A stretch of DNA of 22,700 bases from RGIG8775 sp045537235 (GTDB lineage: Bacteria > Bacillota > Clostridia > Oscillospirales > CAG-272), in NCBI GenBank assembly GCA_045537235.1, contig JAZSPB010000186.1, forward strand, positions 1 to 22,700. The letters are read 5' to 3'. The first letter of the stretch is position 1. Each line of letters begins with the position of its first letter. Positions 1 through 7,670 of this stretch are shown in pieces. The notes beneath the pieces are model-generated. The model was not told the DNA's origin. It searched no databases and saw nothing but the letters and a program-made list of their open reading frames with translations. Made by a program: the position numbers and the translations under genes.

Positions 1-569
1 CCTATTCCTCCTCCAAGGCCGGCGCGGACCTGCTGGTCATGGCCTATCACCGCACCTATGGACTGTCGGTGACCATTTCCCGCTGCTCCAACAACTATGG
101 CCCCTATCACTTCCCCGAGAAGCTGATTCCCCTGATGCTCGCCAACGCCCTGGCGGACAAGCCTCTGCCTGTTTACGGTGAAGGTCTGAATGTCCGGCAC
201 TGGCTGTATGTGGAGGATCACTGTAAGGCCATCGATCTGATCATTCACAAGGGTCGTGTGGGCGAGGTCTACAACATCGGCGGTCATAACGAGATGAGAA
301 ATATCGATATCGTCAAGATCATCTGTGCCGCCCTCGGCAAGCCCGAGAGCTTGATCACCTATGTGGCTGACCGCAAGGGTCACGATATGCGTTACGCCAT
401 CGATCCCACCAAGATTCACAGCGAGCTTGGCTGGTTGCCCGAAACCAAATTTGCGGATGGTATCAAGAAGACCATCGAGTGGTATCTTAACAACCGCGAG
501 TGGTGGGAGACCATCATCTCGGGTGAGTATCAGAATTACTACGAAAAAATGTACGGCGATCGCAAATGA
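1..569 (+). CDS. rfbB: dTDP-glucose 4,6-dehydratase, C-terminal part (5' end outside window)
   Basis: This is the 3' part of a short-chain dehydrogenase/reductase gene whose start lies before the window; the open frame runs from base 3 to the TGA at 567-569. The enzyme converts dTDP-glucose to dTDP-4-keto-6-deoxyglucose in the cytoplasm, the second step towards dTDP-rhamnose and other deoxysugars. The visible frame opens with YSSSK, the YxxxK catalytic pair of the extended SDR family, followed by the substrate-binding segment SRCSNNYGPYHFPEKLIPLM and the VYGEGLNVRHWLYVEDH motif, which are characteristic of RfbB. The tail (WYLNNREWWETIISGEYQ) is also typical. The next gene starts 66 bases downstream in the same direction, so this is probably part of a polysaccharide operon. 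The family is clear; a UDP-GlcNAc 4,6-dehydratase is less likely. Confidence 0.93.
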   Translation, partial: YSSSKAGADLLVMAYHRTYGLSVTISRCSNNYGPYHFPEKLIPLMLANALADKPLPVYGEGLNVRHWLYVEDHCKAIDLIIHKGRVGEVYNIGGHNEMRNIDIVKIICAALGKPESLITYVADRKGHDMRYAIDPTKIHSELGWLPETKFADGIKKTIEWYLNNREWWETIISGEYQNYYEKMYGDRK

Positions 570-622
570 TAACAAATAGTAGTGATCATTCAATAAAGCG
601 GTTATGCGCTGAAAATAATGAT

Positions 623-628
623 GGAGAG
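623..628 (+). promoter_or_regulatory. Ribosome binding site that decides the acyltransferase start
   Basis: GGAGAG lies 7 bases before the ATG at 636. Two earlier in-frame ATGs, at 618 and 621, overlap or precede this Shine-Dalgarno sequence and have no good site of their own, so 636 is the preferred start. Confidence 0.65.
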
Positions 629-635
629 TGTAAAT

Positions 636-1259
636 ATGCTGCCTGAAGAAAAAAGAATAAAAAGCAAAGCGGATTTGAACGAATTTCTTGCTGCAGATTT
701 AGTTCATTATAGACCCCATCCCTTAAAATATTTTCTCCGATATGGCGAATCATCTTTGCTGAAAAGACACCAGATCCTCTTGAGAAAGACGGAATTTTAT
801 TTGAATACCGGAAAGAAGCTTCGCGAATTTATTTTTAAATTCAGATTGATAAAGTTTCAAACACGCTACGGTATACATATTCCTTTAAACTGCTGTGGAA
901 AAGGGTTGCATATTATGCATTTGGCACCGATTTCTGTTAATCGAAAGGCGACACTTGGTGAAAATGTATCCTTGCACGCCTGCACACAAATTGTAGCAGG
1001 TGGCTCCAACAATCTTGTCCCGACGATAGGTAACAATGTTATTGTCGGTGTCGGCGCGGTGGTTTTGGGAGGCGTGACAATTGCCGATAATATAGCAATC
1101 GGCGCGAATTCGGTAGTGAATAAGAGTTTTGTTGAACCCAGTATTACGATTGCAGGGGTTCCGGCAAAGAAAATAAGTGATCATGGGACAGAAGTTTGGA
1201 AAAAAGAAGCCGAACCTACCCAAGTCCTTGAAAAAAGAAGCAACGAACAAGGAGTTTAA
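636..1259 (+). CDS. Left-handed beta-helix (hexapeptide repeat) acyltransferase, serine O-acetyltransferase-like
   Basis: The product is about 207 residues and has a C-terminal hexapeptide-repeat region (about residues 90-190) with imperfect turns such as ATLGENVSLHACTQI, PTIGNNVIVGVGAVVLGGV and TIADNIAIGANSVVNKSF. It ends in the AGVPAKKI closing motif of the SAT/CysE-like group. Such enzymes move an acetyl group from acetyl-CoA to a small acceptor. In a sugar-nucleotide operon the acceptor is more likely a sugar or glycan than serine, but that is inference. The N-terminal ~90 residues are basic and mostly helical, with no recognised domain. The gene is visibly A+T-richer than its neighbours and uses AAA/ATT-type codons heavily, suggesting a later insertion into the operon. 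The next start codon follows its stop by one base, so translation may be coupled. Confidence 0.8.
   Translation: MLPEEKRIKSKADLNEFLAADLVHYRPHPLKYFLRYGESSLLKRHQILLRKTEFYLNTGKKLREFIFKFRLIKFQTRYGIHIPLNCCGKGLHIMHLAPISVNRKATLGENVSLHACTQIVAGGSNNLVPTIGNNVIVGVGAVVLGGVTIADNIAIGANSVVNKSFVEPSITIAGVPAKKISDHGTEVWKKEAEPTQVLEKRSNEQGV
1249..1254 (+). promoter_or_regulatory. Ribosome binding site that decides the sugar kinase start
   Basis: AAGGAG lies inside the 3' end of the acyltransferase gene, 6 bases before the ATG at 1261. The frame stays open upstream to an ATG at 1177, but that start would overlap the acyltransferase by more than 80 bases and gives a lysine-rich extension unlike GHMP kinases. Confidence 0.7.
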
Positions 1260-1260
1260 G

Positions 1261-2436
1261 ATGCTTTGCGAAGAAAAATTTGAAGAAATATACGGCAAGC
1301 CTGCGGAGGGGATATCCTTCTGCCCGTACCGTGTCTGTCCTCTGGGAGCGCACGTCGATCACCAGTTGGGAAAGATCACCGGCTTTGCCGTTGATAAGGG
1401 TATCCACATCGCTTTCCGTCCCAAGCGAAACGGAATCGTGGAGATGCAGTCCCTACAGTTTGATAAGAGAGCACAGTGGCACGTCGATTCGGTTCCCGAA
1501 AGTCCCGAAAGAGACTGGGCGGATCACCTCCGCGGTGCCAATTTGGAGCTGGCGCGTCGGTATTCGCTGACCGTCGGCGTGTGCGGCGTGATCGAGGGGA
1601 GCCTTCCCATCGGCGGTCTGTCTTCGTCGGCGGCGGTCATCATCGCGTTCTTGGCGGCACTTTGTCAGGTCAATGACATCAAGCTGTCGGACGGTGAGCT
1701 GATCTCGATGGCGGTGGATGCCGAGAATCGCTATGTGGGCGTGTCCTGCGGAAAGCTCGACCAAAGCTGCGAGGTGCTGTCCAAGAAAGACCACCTCCTG
1801 TATTTGGATACGAGAAACGATCGCTATGAGTGTATTCCCGCCAAGTCCGATATGAAGCCTTATCGCATTGCGATCTTTTTCTCGGGACTGGAGCGCAGTC
1901 TTGCGGGAACCCAGTACAATACCCGTGTGGATGAGTGTAAGTCGGCGGCTTATGCGCTGATGGCTTATGCCGGCATGGAGTACGGCAAGTTTAAGAGCGC
2001 GTATCTTCGCGATGTTCCCCTTGAGGTGTACGAGCAGTACGGACACCTGCTTCCCGAGCCTTGGCGTAAGCGCGCCGAGCATTGGTACAGTGAGTCTCGC
2101 CGCGTCTATGAGGGCGTGACGGCTTGGCGAAGAGGAGACATTGAGGCCTTCGGTCGCCTTTGCACCGAGAGCGGCTACAGCTCGATCCACAATTATGAAG
2201 CAGGCTCGCAGGAACTTAAAAAGATGTATGAGATCTTGGCCGAGACCGAGGGCGTCTATGGCGGCCGTTTTTCGGGCGCAGGCTTTAAGGGTTGCTGCAT
2301 GGCGCTGATCGATCCCGCCTATGAGGAGCCTATCCTGCATCGCGTGGAGCGCGAGTATTTGGCCGCCTTCCCCCATCTGGAGGGCAAATATTCGGCATAC
2401 ATTTGCCAAAGTGCTGACGGAGTGAAATTGACATGA
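1261..2436 (+). CDS. GHMP sugar kinase of the galactokinase/galacturonokinase type
   Basis: The protein is about 391 residues, normal for galactokinase-family enzymes, which phosphorylate a sugar at C1 with ATP. All three GHMP motifs are visible: the N-terminal sugar-binding motif RVCPLGAHVDHQ (residues 24-35), the ATP-binding GSLPIGGLSSSAAV (about 113-126), and GAGFKGC near residues 339-345. CGKLDQSCE carries the expected catalytic Asp. Galactokinases have GEHTDY in the first motif; here it is GAHVDH. From memory, plant galacturonokinase has GAHxDHQ at this place. Loss of the Glu that contacts the C6 hydroxyl therefore suggests a uronic acid or another non-galactose sugar (inference). The gene overlaps the next by ATGA, so kinase and nucleotidyltransferase are probably coupled. 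The family call is firm; the substrate is not proven. Confidence 0.85.
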   Translation: MLCEEKFEEIYGKPAEGISFCPYRVCPLGAHVDHQLGKITGFAVDKGIHIAFRPKRNGIVEMQSLQFDKRAQWHVDSVPESPERDWADHLRGANLELARRYSLTVGVCGVIEGSLPIGGLSSSAAVIIAFLAALCQVNDIKLSDGELISMAVDAENRYVGVSCGKLDQSCEVLSKKDHLLYLDTRNDRYECIPAKSDMKPYRIAIFFSGLERSLAGTQYNTRVDECKSAAYALMAYAGMEYGKFKSAYLRDVPLEVYEQYGHLLPEPWRKRAEHWYSESRRVYEGVTAWRRGDIEAFGRLCTESGYSSIHNYEAGSQELKKMYEILAETEGVYGGRFSGAGFKGCCMALIDPAYEEPILHRVEREYLAAFPHLEGKYSAYICQSADGVKLT

Positions 2437-3170
2437 AATGCTTGATCTTAGCGGCAGGATACGCCACAAGACTGTATCCCCTGACCGAAAATTTCCCCAA
2501 ACCCTTGCTGGACGTGGGCGGAAAGACCATCCTCGACTGGCTGGTGGACGACATCGATACCTTGGGTGCGGTGGATGAATATGTGGTCATCTCTAACCAT
2601 AAGTTTGCCCATCATTTCGACGAATGGGCGGCAACCAAGGCACAGAAGATCACCGTGGTAGATGACGGTACCGATACCAACGAGACCCGCTTGGGCGCGG
2701 TGCGCGATATCCAATTTGCCATCGATAAGCTGGGACTTGACGACGAAATGTTGGTCATTGCGGGCGACAATGTGCTGGATTTCAGCTTGACCCGCTTTAT
2801 CACATACGCACAGACCAAAAAGACCACCTGCGTCATGCGCTATTTTGAGGGCGAGAAGTCCAAGATTTCCAAAAGTGCCGCGCTGGTGATCGACGAAAAC
2901 GACAAGGTGCTCAACATGGAAGAAAAGCCCGCCGAGCCCAAGTCCAACTGGTGTTGCCCCCCCTTCTACTTCTATTCTCGCGAGGACGCGGCTCGTGTCG
3001 GTGCGGGCATCGAAGCAGGTTGCGGCGTGGACGCCCCCGGAAGCTACATTGCATGGCTGTGCCAAAATACAGCAGTCCATGCTATGGAAATGCCCGGACG
3101 CCGTTACGATATTGGCAATCTGGAAAGCTATCGCGCGGTTCAAGAGCAGTATCGGGGTATCGATAAGTGA
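2433..3170 (+). CDS. Sugar-1-phosphate nucleotidyltransferase
   Basis: This 245-residue protein has the nucleotidyltransferase fold of RmlA/GalU-type enzymes, which join a sugar 1-phosphate to an NTP to give an NDP-sugar plus pyrophosphate. The N terminus KCLILAAGYATRLYPLTENF followed by PKPLLDVGGK is the NTP- and Mg-binding signature. AGDN near residues 110-113 holds the metal-binding Asp, and NMEEKPAEPKSN is the usual EKP sugar-binding motif. It is shorter than GalU and RmlA, as in the compact family often found beside kinases. The start overlaps the kinase stop by 4 bases and the stop overlaps the next gene's GTG. It probably activates the product of the kinase next door. Neither the base nor the sugar can be read from sequence alone. 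Confidence 0.85.
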   Translation: MKCLILAAGYATRLYPLTENFPKPLLDVGGKTILDWLVDDIDTLGAVDEYVVISNHKFAHHFDEWAATKAQKITVVDDGTDTNETRLGAVRDIQFAIDKLGLDDEMLVIAGDNVLDFSLTRFITYAQTKKTTCVMRYFEGEKSKISKSAALVIDENDKVLNMEEKPAEPKSNWCCPPFYFYSREDAARVGAGIEAGCGVDAPGSYIAWLCQNTAVHAMEMPGRRYDIGNLESYRAVQEQYRGIDK

Positions 3171-3544
3171 TACACGGTCTGCACCATATCGCCGTTCTTT
3201 GTTCCGAAAAAGCCCGGTCACTTGCTTTTTATGCAGATGCGCTGGGCTTTTTGGTTCAAGAGACCCATCCAAGACCCGAGCGAGGAGATGAGATCATCAT
3301 GCTTCGGGGCTATGGGATGACACTTGAGTTGTTTGTCTCGCCCCATAACCCACCGCGCGTGACAGATCCCGAAGCATATGGCTTGCGGCATCTGGCATTG
3401 CGGGTCACCCACCTGTCGGACATGGTGATTCAACTGAAAAAACTCGGATATTCTCCCGAACCCATTCGCCAAGATAGCTTTGATGGCGCGAACATGACCT
3501 TTGTCAAAGACCCGGACGGGTTGCCGATAGAGTTGCATGAATAG
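3167..3544 (+). CDS. VOC (glyoxalase/bleomycin-resistance) family protein, YaeR/SMU1112c-like
   Basis: This is a 125-residue single-domain vicinal oxygen chelate protein. It begins with GTG at 3167, overlapping the TGA of the nucleotidyltransferase gene. The two beta-alpha-beta-beta-beta modules can be followed. Candidate metal ligands are the His of LHHIAV near the N terminus, the Glu of TLELF, the His of LRHLAL and the Glu of LPIELHE at the C terminus. The THPRPERGDE segment, EAYGLRHLAL and KDPDGLPIELHE closely match the YaeR/SMU1112c group, which is annotated as glyoxalase-like but has no established substrate. Tight coupling to the sugar genes hints at a carbonyl or sugar-related role, but this could be only a genomic passenger. 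Confidence 0.82.
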   Translation: MIHGLHHIAVLCSEKARSLAFYADALGFLVQETHPRPERGDEIIMLRGYGMTLELFVSPHNPPRVTDPEAYGLRHLALRVTHLSDMVIQLKKLGYSPEPIRQDSFDGANMTFVKDPDGLPIELHE

Positions 3545-3814
3545 ATTAAGAGGGAATGGCGTTTTAGAATTATAAGTAGGGCTTTGCATAAACCGTTTGC
3601 CTTCCCCGCCATTTGCTTATGTAGAGCAGAAAGAGAAGAAGAGCCAAGCGCTGCATAGGGTCATAGAAAAATGCATAGATTATCGATCTTTCGCATTTTC
3701 CCTTATAACGACCGCCATCCAATTATCCCCCCCATTAACCCTCAAGCAAATTACCGCCCCCCAATATTTCGCACCAAACCATACTCCCCATCCCCCCAAC
3801 TCGGAGCAAAATAA
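3545..3814 (+). other. Intergenic region with C-rich, G-poor leader
   Basis: I see no convincing gene in this 270-base gap. Bases about 3716-3800 contain repeated C runs and almost no G on the + strand; equivalently, the - strand has several runs of four to seven G. A C-rich, G-poor transcript is typical of Rho loading sites, and the complementary strand could form a G-quadruplex. Both readings are inference. The next gene's ribosome binding site GGAG at 3803-3806 directly follows this tract. Confidence 0.4.
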
Positions 3815-4972
3815 ATGAAAGAAATTGCAAAGATCATGATGAATTGCCTCGCCCTCGCCGTGAGCGACGGAGAGACACCACGACAAGAGAATATATCCGC
3901 GGAACAGCTCACCAAGCTGTACGCTTTGTCCGCGCACCATGATCTGGCGCACCTGGTGGCATCCGCATTGGAAACCCAAGACCTCCTTGGCGAGTCTCCG
4001 ATCCGCGAGCATTTTGAACGTCAGCAGATGCTGGCGATCTTTCGCGAAGCCAATCAAAGCGAGGAATTTCGTCGAATCTGTCAAGTCTTCGAAGAAGAGA
4101 AAATCGACTATCTGCCCCTAAAAGGAGCCGTGATCCGCGAACTCTATCCCGAGCCGTGGATGCGGACAGGATGCGATATTGATATTTTGGTCAGACCCGA
4201 GACCCTCGACCGCGCGGCGGATGCAATTTGCAGGAAACTGGGCTACCTTCGCGAGGGACGCAATTCTCATGACCTGTCGCTGATGTCCGCCAACGGCGTG
4301 CAGTTGGAGTTGCATTTTGATACCATCGAGGAGGACTGTGCCGCCGATTCCGCGTCGGTCTTGCAAAATATTTGGTCGCACGCACGGTTGGATGCGGGGA
4401 CAGCGCACCGTTACCGCTTGTCCGATGCCATGTTTTATTTTTACCACATCGCCCATATGGCCAAACATTTTGAACATGGCGGATGCGGCGTAAAACCGTT
4501 TTTGGATATGTGGTTGCTTTGTCACCGCGTGGAATTCGACCGTGAGGAAAGAAGAGAATTGCTGGCTTCCGGCGGCCTTTTGACCTTTGCCGAAGCGGCA
4601 GAACGGCTCTCGGAGGCTTGGTTCTCCGGCGCGGCATGGGATGCGCTGTGCGAGGATATGAGCCGATACCTTTTGCGCGCGGGTGTGTACGGAACCGTGG
4701 AGAGCAAGGTGGCCGTGGGACAAGCCAAGAGGGGAAGCCGCGGCAAGAATCTTTGGTCTCGCATTTGGTTGCCCTATGACATCTTGAAACGGCACTATCC
4801 CTCGCTGGAAGGACACCGCCTGCTGGTGCTGTTTTACCAGATCCGCCGTTGGTTCGGATCGCTGACAGGAAGAAAAATGAAGCAGACGGTGAGCGAGCTT
4901 CGTGCCAATTCCTCGGTTGCCGAGGCGGAGAGCCAAGCAATCGCGTCGCTTTTGACACAACTGGAGCTTTGA
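3815..4972 (+). CDS. Nucleotidyltransferase-fold family protein (NTP_transf_5 type)
   Basis: The 385-residue product has the core of the large putative nucleotidyltransferase family NTP_transf_5. DYLPLKGAVIRELYPEPWMR is followed by GCDIDILV with the two metal-binding aspartates D121 and D123, then by an RKLGY segment and an ELHFD motif that may supply a third acidic residue. The middle and C-terminal parts are helical and lack a recognised domain; HIAHMAKHFEHGGCGVKPFLD is the conserved helical segment usual in this family. Members occur near polysaccharide and sporulation genes, and the substrate is generally unknown. The start is supported by GGAG 8 bases upstream. The gene is followed by a good terminator, so it is probably separate from spoIIE. 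Confidence 0.75.
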   Translation: MKEIAKIMMNCLALAVSDGETPRQENISAEQLTKLYALSAHHDLAHLVASALETQDLLGESPIREHFERQQMLAIFREANQSEEFRRICQVFEEEKIDYLPLKGAVIRELYPEPWMRTGCDIDILVRPETLDRAADAICRKLGYLREGRNSHDLSLMSANGVQLELHFDTIEEDCAADSASVLQNIWSHARLDAGTAHRYRLSDAMFYFYHIAHMAKHFEHGGCGVKPFLDMWLLCHRVEFDREERRELLASGGLLTFAEAAERLSEAWFSGAAWDALCEDMSRYLLRAGVYGTVESKVAVGQAKRGSRGKNLWSRIWLPYDILKRHYPSLEGHRLLVLFYQIRRWFGSLTGRKMKQTVSELRANSSVAEAESQAIASLLTQLEL

Positions 4973-4988
4973 CCCCCCGAGCGGCATC

Positions 4989-5011
4989 GTTTCCGCCGAA
5001 ATTGCGGAAAC
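4989..5011 (+). repeat. Short hairpin after the nucleotidyltransferase gene
   Basis: GTTTCCGC at 4989-4996 pairs perfectly with GCGGAAAC at 5004-5011 across a 7-base loop. No T run follows immediately, so it may protect the 3' end rather than terminate on its own. Confidence 0.45.
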
Positions 5012-5046
5012 CGTTCGTGATTTTCTGACCTTTTTATGCTGAATAT

Positions 5047-5089
5047 GACCTCCTTTTCGCCACACTTGCGACGGGGAGGTCTTTTTTTC
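5047..5089 (+). terminator. Rho-independent terminator
   Basis: GACCTCC at 5047-5053 pairs with GGAGGTC at 5075-5081 and is followed by seven T residues (5082-5088). It lies about 75 bases after the nucleotidyltransferase stop and separates that gene from spoIIE. Confidence 0.8.
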
Positions 5090-5150
5090 TCGCCCTTTCG
5101 CGCGTTTTCTCGGTTTTGATTTCCAAAATTCTAAAATCCGACTGCCCCCT

Positions 5151-5184
5151 TTCGACGGTATTCTATGTCTTTTTGTAGTATATT
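5151..5184 (+). promoter_or_regulatory. Candidate Spo0A-type promoter of spoIIE
   Basis: TTCGACG at 5151-5157 matches six of seven bases of the reverse-complement Spo0A box (TTCGACA). A -10-like TATATT at 5179-5184 lies 22 bases after TTCGAC, and TAGTAT at 5176-5181 lies 19 bases after it. Spo0A-activated sigma-A promoters such as that of spoIIE in Bacillus are known for over-long spacing and a poor -35. The match is short and could be chance. Confidence 0.35.
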
Positions 5185-5222
5185 GGAAATGGGAAATTTT
5201 ACCAATTGAAAGGACAGTCAAA

Positions 5223-7604
5223 ATGGACGGAAAGAAAAAAAGCATCGAGATCACCGCGCTCCCGAGGCATATTGGTAAGCTGATGGAGGAAAAAACCGCT
5301 CGAACCGCGCCGAGAGAGGCCGTTCGCGGGCTGGGATTGGCACTGGCCGCCTTTCTGCTGGGCAATTGCGCCCTGCCGTTTGTCACCTATCCGCTGGGGA
5401 TCGCGTTTTTGTGCGCCTCCTCCGAGGGGACGCTTTACATTGCCGCGGGACTTATGGCGGCGAGCTTTACCTTGCCCCTGCCGTGGGGGCTGACCTTGAC
5501 CGTTGTGCTCGGTGTGCTGTTGATCCGCATTCTTGCGCGTGTTTTCATTGATCTGCCCTCGCGGATTGGCAAGGAGCAGCCGCGAAGCACTCTATGGGAG
5601 CATCTGCACGGACGGCTGTTCTGCGAGGCGCTGTATTTGCGTATGGCTTGTGCTTGTGTAGCGGTTTTTGCCATGAGTCTTTATGCCATTATTCGCGGCG
5701 GCTTTCGGTATTATGATCTGTTCGGTGCCATTTTTTCCATTGTCGCCGCGCCGATTGCCGTATTTCTTTTCTCGGGACTTTTCAGTGGCGGATATCGTCT
5801 GCTTTTTGAGGGACGTTTGGCTACGGTGACCGAGCACCTCTCGCATATTGCCCTTGCGGTGGCACTCTGTTATTCTCTGGTTGACGCGACCTTGGCGGGG
5901 ATCCCGCTGGCGCCTGCCTTCGCTTTTGTGGCGGTGCTGGTGCTTTGCCGACGTCGGGGCGTGGGGACATCGCTGACGGCGGGGGTGATCTTGGGGGCGG
6001 TGCTGTCACCCTCGTACATTTTGATCTTTCCCGTATGTACCGTCGCGGCTTACTGCATCTTTGACACCTCGCCCATGCTCGCCGCCTCGGTCTCTTGCAT
6101 CGCGGGGACGGTGTGCGGCACGGTGATGACGGGAAGCGGTGCGGTGAGCGGTGTGTTTTTGCCGCTTTTTGCGGGAACGGCCGTGTACTGTACTGCCGAG
6201 AAGCTGCTGCGGAGGGTTGAGCCCGAGCCAAAAGTGCCGTGTCCGCCGACCGAGTCCTATTTTCTTGCGCAAAAGCAGGAGAAACAGACCGCCGCCGCGC
6301 ACCGACTGGCGCAGACCATGGACGAGCTGTCCGAGGCGTTGACCGCCTTGAGTAAGCAACAAAAAAAGCCGTCCGCCGCCGACCTTCGCATATTGTGCGA
6401 TTCGTGCTTTGACCGCCTTTGTCCCGATTGCACCTCCCGTGCCGATTGCTGGGAGAGCCGCTATCATATCATGCTGGATTCGTTGAACGAACTGACCGCA
6501 GAGGTGGCGGAAAAGGGGAGTGTTACGGTGGAGACCTTGCCGCCCACATTGCTTCGGGGATGTGTCGCCGCCGATCGCTTGGTCACCTTGATCAATGAGG
6601 GTGCCGCCGACCTTTCGCGATCGCTGTTTTGCTCGGAGAAGACCGAGATCTTCGCTCGCGATTATGCCGCGTCTGCCGCGCTTTTGCGTGGGATCTGCCA
6701 AGTTTGCGATGAGGATTTTCGCGAGGACGAAAAAACCGCCGCCGCCGTTTCCTCTAGGATGAAGGATCTGGGATTTGCGGCTTCGTCGGTCAAGGTCATG
6801 GGGGCAAGACAAAAGACGGTTGCCATCGCGGGTATGAGTACTTTGCCCGAAAAGTCGAGACTGGGCTATATTGCGGGGCAATTGGAACGGGTCTGCGGTT
6901 TCCCGTTGATATCGCCGCAGTTGGGCTCGGACGGTGTGTTGACCTTGCGTCGGGGCAGCGTTGTAAACGTGACCTACGGCAGCGGTTTTTCGGCGCGCGA
7001 GGGGGTGTGCGGAGACGTGGTGACTTTTTTTCGGGACGATTCGCGAGGGGTGTTGTTTGCCCTTCTCAACGACGGCATGGGCGCAGGAAAAGAGGCGGCT
7101 TTTACCGCCAAGCTGGCTTCGCTTTTTCTTCGCAAGCTACTTCCGTCGGGTGTGGCTCCCGAGACCGCCTTGCGAATGCTCAATCATTTTCTTCGTCGCG
7201 GTCGCAATGTGGGAAGTGCCGAAAGCAGTACCACGGTGGATCTTTTAATGCTCGACTTGATTCTCGGTCGTGCCGTATTTTTAAAAAGCGGCGCGGCACC
7301 CACTTATGTCAAGCGGGGAAAGAATATTTTTTATTTGGATGCCAAGACGGTACCCGTTGGTATTCTTGGGGAGATCGATGCCAAGCAGATCGATTTTGAA
7401 GTGACCGAGGGCGACATTATCGTCATGGTCAGTGACGGTATCACCGATGGGGATGGGCAATGTTTGTGGTTGTTGGATTGTCTTGACAATACGGAGGAGA
7501 AAGATCCTACGGTTCTTGCGGAGCATATTGTGCGTTCTGCGGCTGAACGTGGGAATGCGGATGATCTTTCTGCGATCGTTCTTGTTGTAGGGGGCGCTTT
7601 TTGA
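5223..7604 (+). CDS. spoIIE: Stage II sporulation protein E (membrane PP2C-type phosphatase)
   Basis: The 793-residue protein has the architecture of SpoIIE, which dephosphorylates the anti-anti-sigma factor SpoIIAA and so activates sigma-F in the forespore, besides acting at the polar septum. The N-terminal ~330 residues form a multi-pass membrane region. The central region includes a cysteine cluster near residues 389-407 (CDSCFDRLCPDCTSRADC), as in clostridial SpoIIE. The C-terminal PP2C domain (about 575-793) shows LNDGMGAGKEA near residue 615, TTVDLLMLDLI, SGAAPTYVKRG, VSDGITDGDG and the metal-binding NADDLSAIVLVV. The start has AAAGGA 8 bases upstream. The final codons GGCGCTTTTTGA coincide with the beginning of a dispersed repeat, which thus supplies the stop codon. 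This is the main evidence that the host forms endospores. Confidence 0.9.
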   Translation: MDGKKKSIEITALPRHIGKLMEEKTARTAPREAVRGLGLALAAFLLGNCALPFVTYPLGIAFLCASSEGTLYIAAGLMAASFTLPLPWGLTLTVVLGVLLIRILARVFIDLPSRIGKEQPRSTLWEHLHGRLFCEALYLRMACACVAVFAMSLYAIIRGGFRYYDLFGAIFSIVAAPIAVFLFSGLFSGGYRLLFEGRLATVTEHLSHIALAVALCYSLVDATLAGIPLAPAFAFVAVLVLCRRRGVGTSLTAGVILGAVLSPSYILIFPVCTVAAYCIFDTSPMLAASVSCIAGTVCGTVMTGSGAVSGVFLPLFAGTAVYCTAEKLLRRVEPEPKVPCPPTESYFLAQKQEKQTAAAHRLAQTMDELSEALTALSKQQKKPSAADLRILCDSCFDRLCPDCTSRADCWESRYHIMLDSLNELTAEVAEKGSVTVETLPPTLLRGCVAADRLVTLINEGAADLSRSLFCSEKTEIFARDYAASAALLRGICQVCDEDFREDEKTAAAVSSRMKDLGFAASSVKVMGARQKTVAIAGMSTLPEKSRLGYIAGQLERVCGFPLISPQLGSDGVLTLRRGSVVNVTYGSGFSAREGVCGDVVTFFRDDSRGVLFALLNDGMGAGKEAAFTAKLASLFLRKLLPSGVAPETALRMLNHFLRRGRNVGSAESSTTVDLLMLDLILGRAVFLKSGAAPTYVKRGKNIFYLDAKTVPVGILGEIDAKQIDFEVTEGDIIVMVSDGITDGDGQCLWLLDCLDNTEEKDPTVLAEHIVRSAAERGNADDLSAIVLVVGGAF

Positions 7605-7640
7605 AAACGCTTTGGCAAAAGCTTTTTGGAAATTTTTGTT
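7590..7640 (+). repeat. Copy of dispersed intergenic repeat at the end of spoIIE
   Basis: A G5 run followed by CGCTTTTTGAAAACGC, GGCAAAAGCTTTTT and a T-rich tail resembles the arm of the large palindrome at 13022-13229 (G-rich run, CGCTTTTTGAAAA, then GCAAAAACTTTT). It begins inside spoIIE and contains its TGA. The imperfect stem plus T-rich tail may act as a weak terminator between the converging genes. Confidence 0.45.
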
Positions 7641-7670
7641 AGAGGAGGGTGCCGATCGTCTCCAAAGCCA

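Noticed and set aside
1453..2469. Long - strand open frame opposite the sugar kinase
   Set aside because: Antisense shadow of a gene with all GHMP motifs; no motifs or ribosome binding site of its own.
3597..3818. 73-codon + strand frame before the NTP_transf_5 gene
   Set aside because: It runs through the C-rich tract, giving a Pro/Thr-rich tail without motifs, and has no ribosome binding site.
5047..5089. Terminator hairpin as a full member of the dispersed repeat family
   Set aside because: The shared GGGGAGGTC plus T run is short and could arise independently in any terminator, so I mention it only as a weak echo.
4118..5386. - strand open frame spanning the nucleotidyltransferase gene, its terminator and the start of spoIIE
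   Set aside because: It crosses a terminator and two real genes and is rich in Arg, Ser and Pro without any domain.
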